Shown one piece after another: positions 63,517-64,000 of a stretch of 64,000 bases of DNA. The stretch spans positions 2,542,001-2,606,000 of the forward strand of contig NZ_CP095071.1 of assembly GCF_022919575.1 (NCBI RefSeq). The letters are read 5' to 3'. The notes below the pieces were generated by a model, which did no database searches, was not told where the DNA came from, and saw nothing but the letters and a program-made list of their open reading frames with translations. Position 1 is the stretch's first letter. Every line of letters starts with the position of its first letter. The position numbers and the translations under genes are program-made. The stretch comes from Gracilibacillus salinarum (GTDB taxonomy: Bacteria > Bacillota > Bacilli > Bacillales > Amphibacillaceae).

Positions 63517-64000
63517 GGCCACATCCCTTCATTCTGAAAATGAAGTGATTGATACTCTGGGTAGTCAAAATATTGATTGAAGGCTTGAATTGCCTGTCCG
63601 GCAGCTCCTTTGATCATGTTATCCAACGTACAGATAGATACACAGTTGTTTCCATCTACGTAGGCTGCCACTTCCACTCTGTTCGTGCCGGCTGTGGACT
63701 TAATCATCGGATTAAATCGTCCACCGCTTTCTTTTAAATAATCGATAAAAGTTAATTGCTTAAAATCACGGTAAAATGACCGTTTGACATCTAATTCTGA
63801 AATATTCTCTCTTAATTGTGAATATGCGGTAACCATGATTCCTCTAGGTAAATCTAAGCTGTATGTAGAAAATTGCAGTTCCAAATCTGCTCCGCACATA
63901 TCACGAAAGGCATGAACAATCTCAGGCTGGTGCCTATGACCATGAACCTTATGAGGACGTATATTGTGTGCCCTCTCTGCATGCGTTTCAGAGGATTTCT
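63513..64000 (-). CDS. LysY/ArgC-type N-acyl-gamma-glutamyl-phosphate reductase, C-terminal part (runs off window end)
   Basis: About 162 residues are visible, up to the window edge. SSETHAERAHNIRPHKVHGH then RHQPEIV matches the ArgC/LysY region around the catalytic His (HRHxPEI). FSTYSLDLPRGIMVTAYSQL and the final ICTLDNMIKGAAGQAIQAFN are the C-terminal dimer and ending of this family. It reduces an acyl phosphate to the aldehyde with NADPH. The next gene encodes the matching kinase, and the two overlap as ATGA. The N-terminal half with the active-site Cys lies beyond 64000. Confidence 0.9.
   Translation of the reverse strand, partial: KSSETHAERAHNIRPHKVHGHRHQPEIVHAFRDMCGADLELQFSTYSLDLPRGIMVTAYSQLRENISELDVKRSFYRDFKQLTFIDYLKESGGRFNPMIKSTAGTNRVEVAAYVDGNNCVSICTLDNMIKGAAGQAIQAFNQYFDYPEYQSLHFQNEGMWP

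Noticed and set aside
61636..64000. Ordinary arginine biosynthesis operon (argC-argB-argE)
   Set aside because: Kinase and M20 are fused, their motifs resemble LysZ/LysK, and split transketolase and a ligase follow instead of argJ/argD; kept as the main alternative.

Overview
The window looks like chromosomal DNA of a low-to-moderate GC Bacillaceae bacterium. I infer a halotolerant soil or sediment genus of the Gracilibacillus/Virgibacillus/Oceanobacillus type. The evidence is Bacillus-type AGGAGG ribosome sites, CcpA (cre) sites, a BirA operator, a class III fructose bisphosphatase, YesL/YesM proteins, many acidic lipoproteins, and intergenic repeats of a kind I associate with these genera. 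There are no rRNA or tRNA genes and no prophage.

Layout. 1-7.6 kb is a pectin (rhamnogalacturonan) locus: a YesM-type sensor kinase cut by the window edge, a carbohydrate ABC importer, YesL, and a secreted PL4 rhamnogalacturonan lyase. 7.8-11.9 kb holds an FAD amine/amino-acid oxidoreductase, Fbp and a VOC protein. 12.3-19.5 kb holds two very large sortase-anchored proteins: a deacetylase-CBM-GH10-CBM9 xylanase, and a PAP2 phosphatase with an autotransporter-type beta repeat. They share a nearly identical C-terminal module and an LPDTA anchor. 20.5-21.5 kb carries a methyltransferase preceded by what reads as a complete ZTP (pfl) riboswitch with a terminator. 22.4-25.3 kb is a TRAP transporter. 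26-30 kb is accessory (AlkD-like protein, GNAT, XRE regulator plus membrane partner, small membrane proteins). 30.5-38.5 kb has a giant membrane protein, PadR-DUF4188, a PL9 pectate lyase with a perfect cre, BioY under a BirA operator, a CHY zinc-finger protein and a GNAT. 39-44 kb is a surface module: lipoprotein class F sortase, a duplicated-domain MPKTG protein and a two-component system. 44-51 kb is a patchwork of XRE regulators, membrane proteins, lipoproteins, repeats and decayed genes. 51-54.8 kb is a probable N-acetylmannosamine PTS locus (EIIA, EIICB, NanE, RpiR). 55-58.5 kb has a SEC-C protein, a flavodoxin-like reductase and an MFS transporter.

The most unusual region is 58.7-64.0 kb. 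It is a tightly coupled minus-strand operon encoding a LysY/ArgC-type reductase (cut by the window end), a fusion of a LysZ-type amino acid kinase with a LysK/ArgE-type M20 deacylase, a split transketolase, and an L-amino-acid-ligase-like ATP-grasp enzyme. Kinase, reductase and deacylase together are the signature of LysW-type amino-group carrier protein (AmCP) chemistry. Adding a split transketolase resembles the Streptomyces pathway that builds a dihydroxy-diaminoheptanoate unit. I read it as a candidate AmCP-dependent pathway to a non-proteinogenic amino acid or dipeptide. The carrier protein itself should lie just beyond position 64000.

Several repeat families are interspersed: MITE-like elements with roughly 27-bp terminal inverted repeats and a hairpin core, the same core in a second, nested inverted-repeat shell, a second dispersed repeat, and a palindromic 51-bp tandem repeat with a relative 11 kb away. 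Start codons were chosen mainly by Shine-Dalgarno position.
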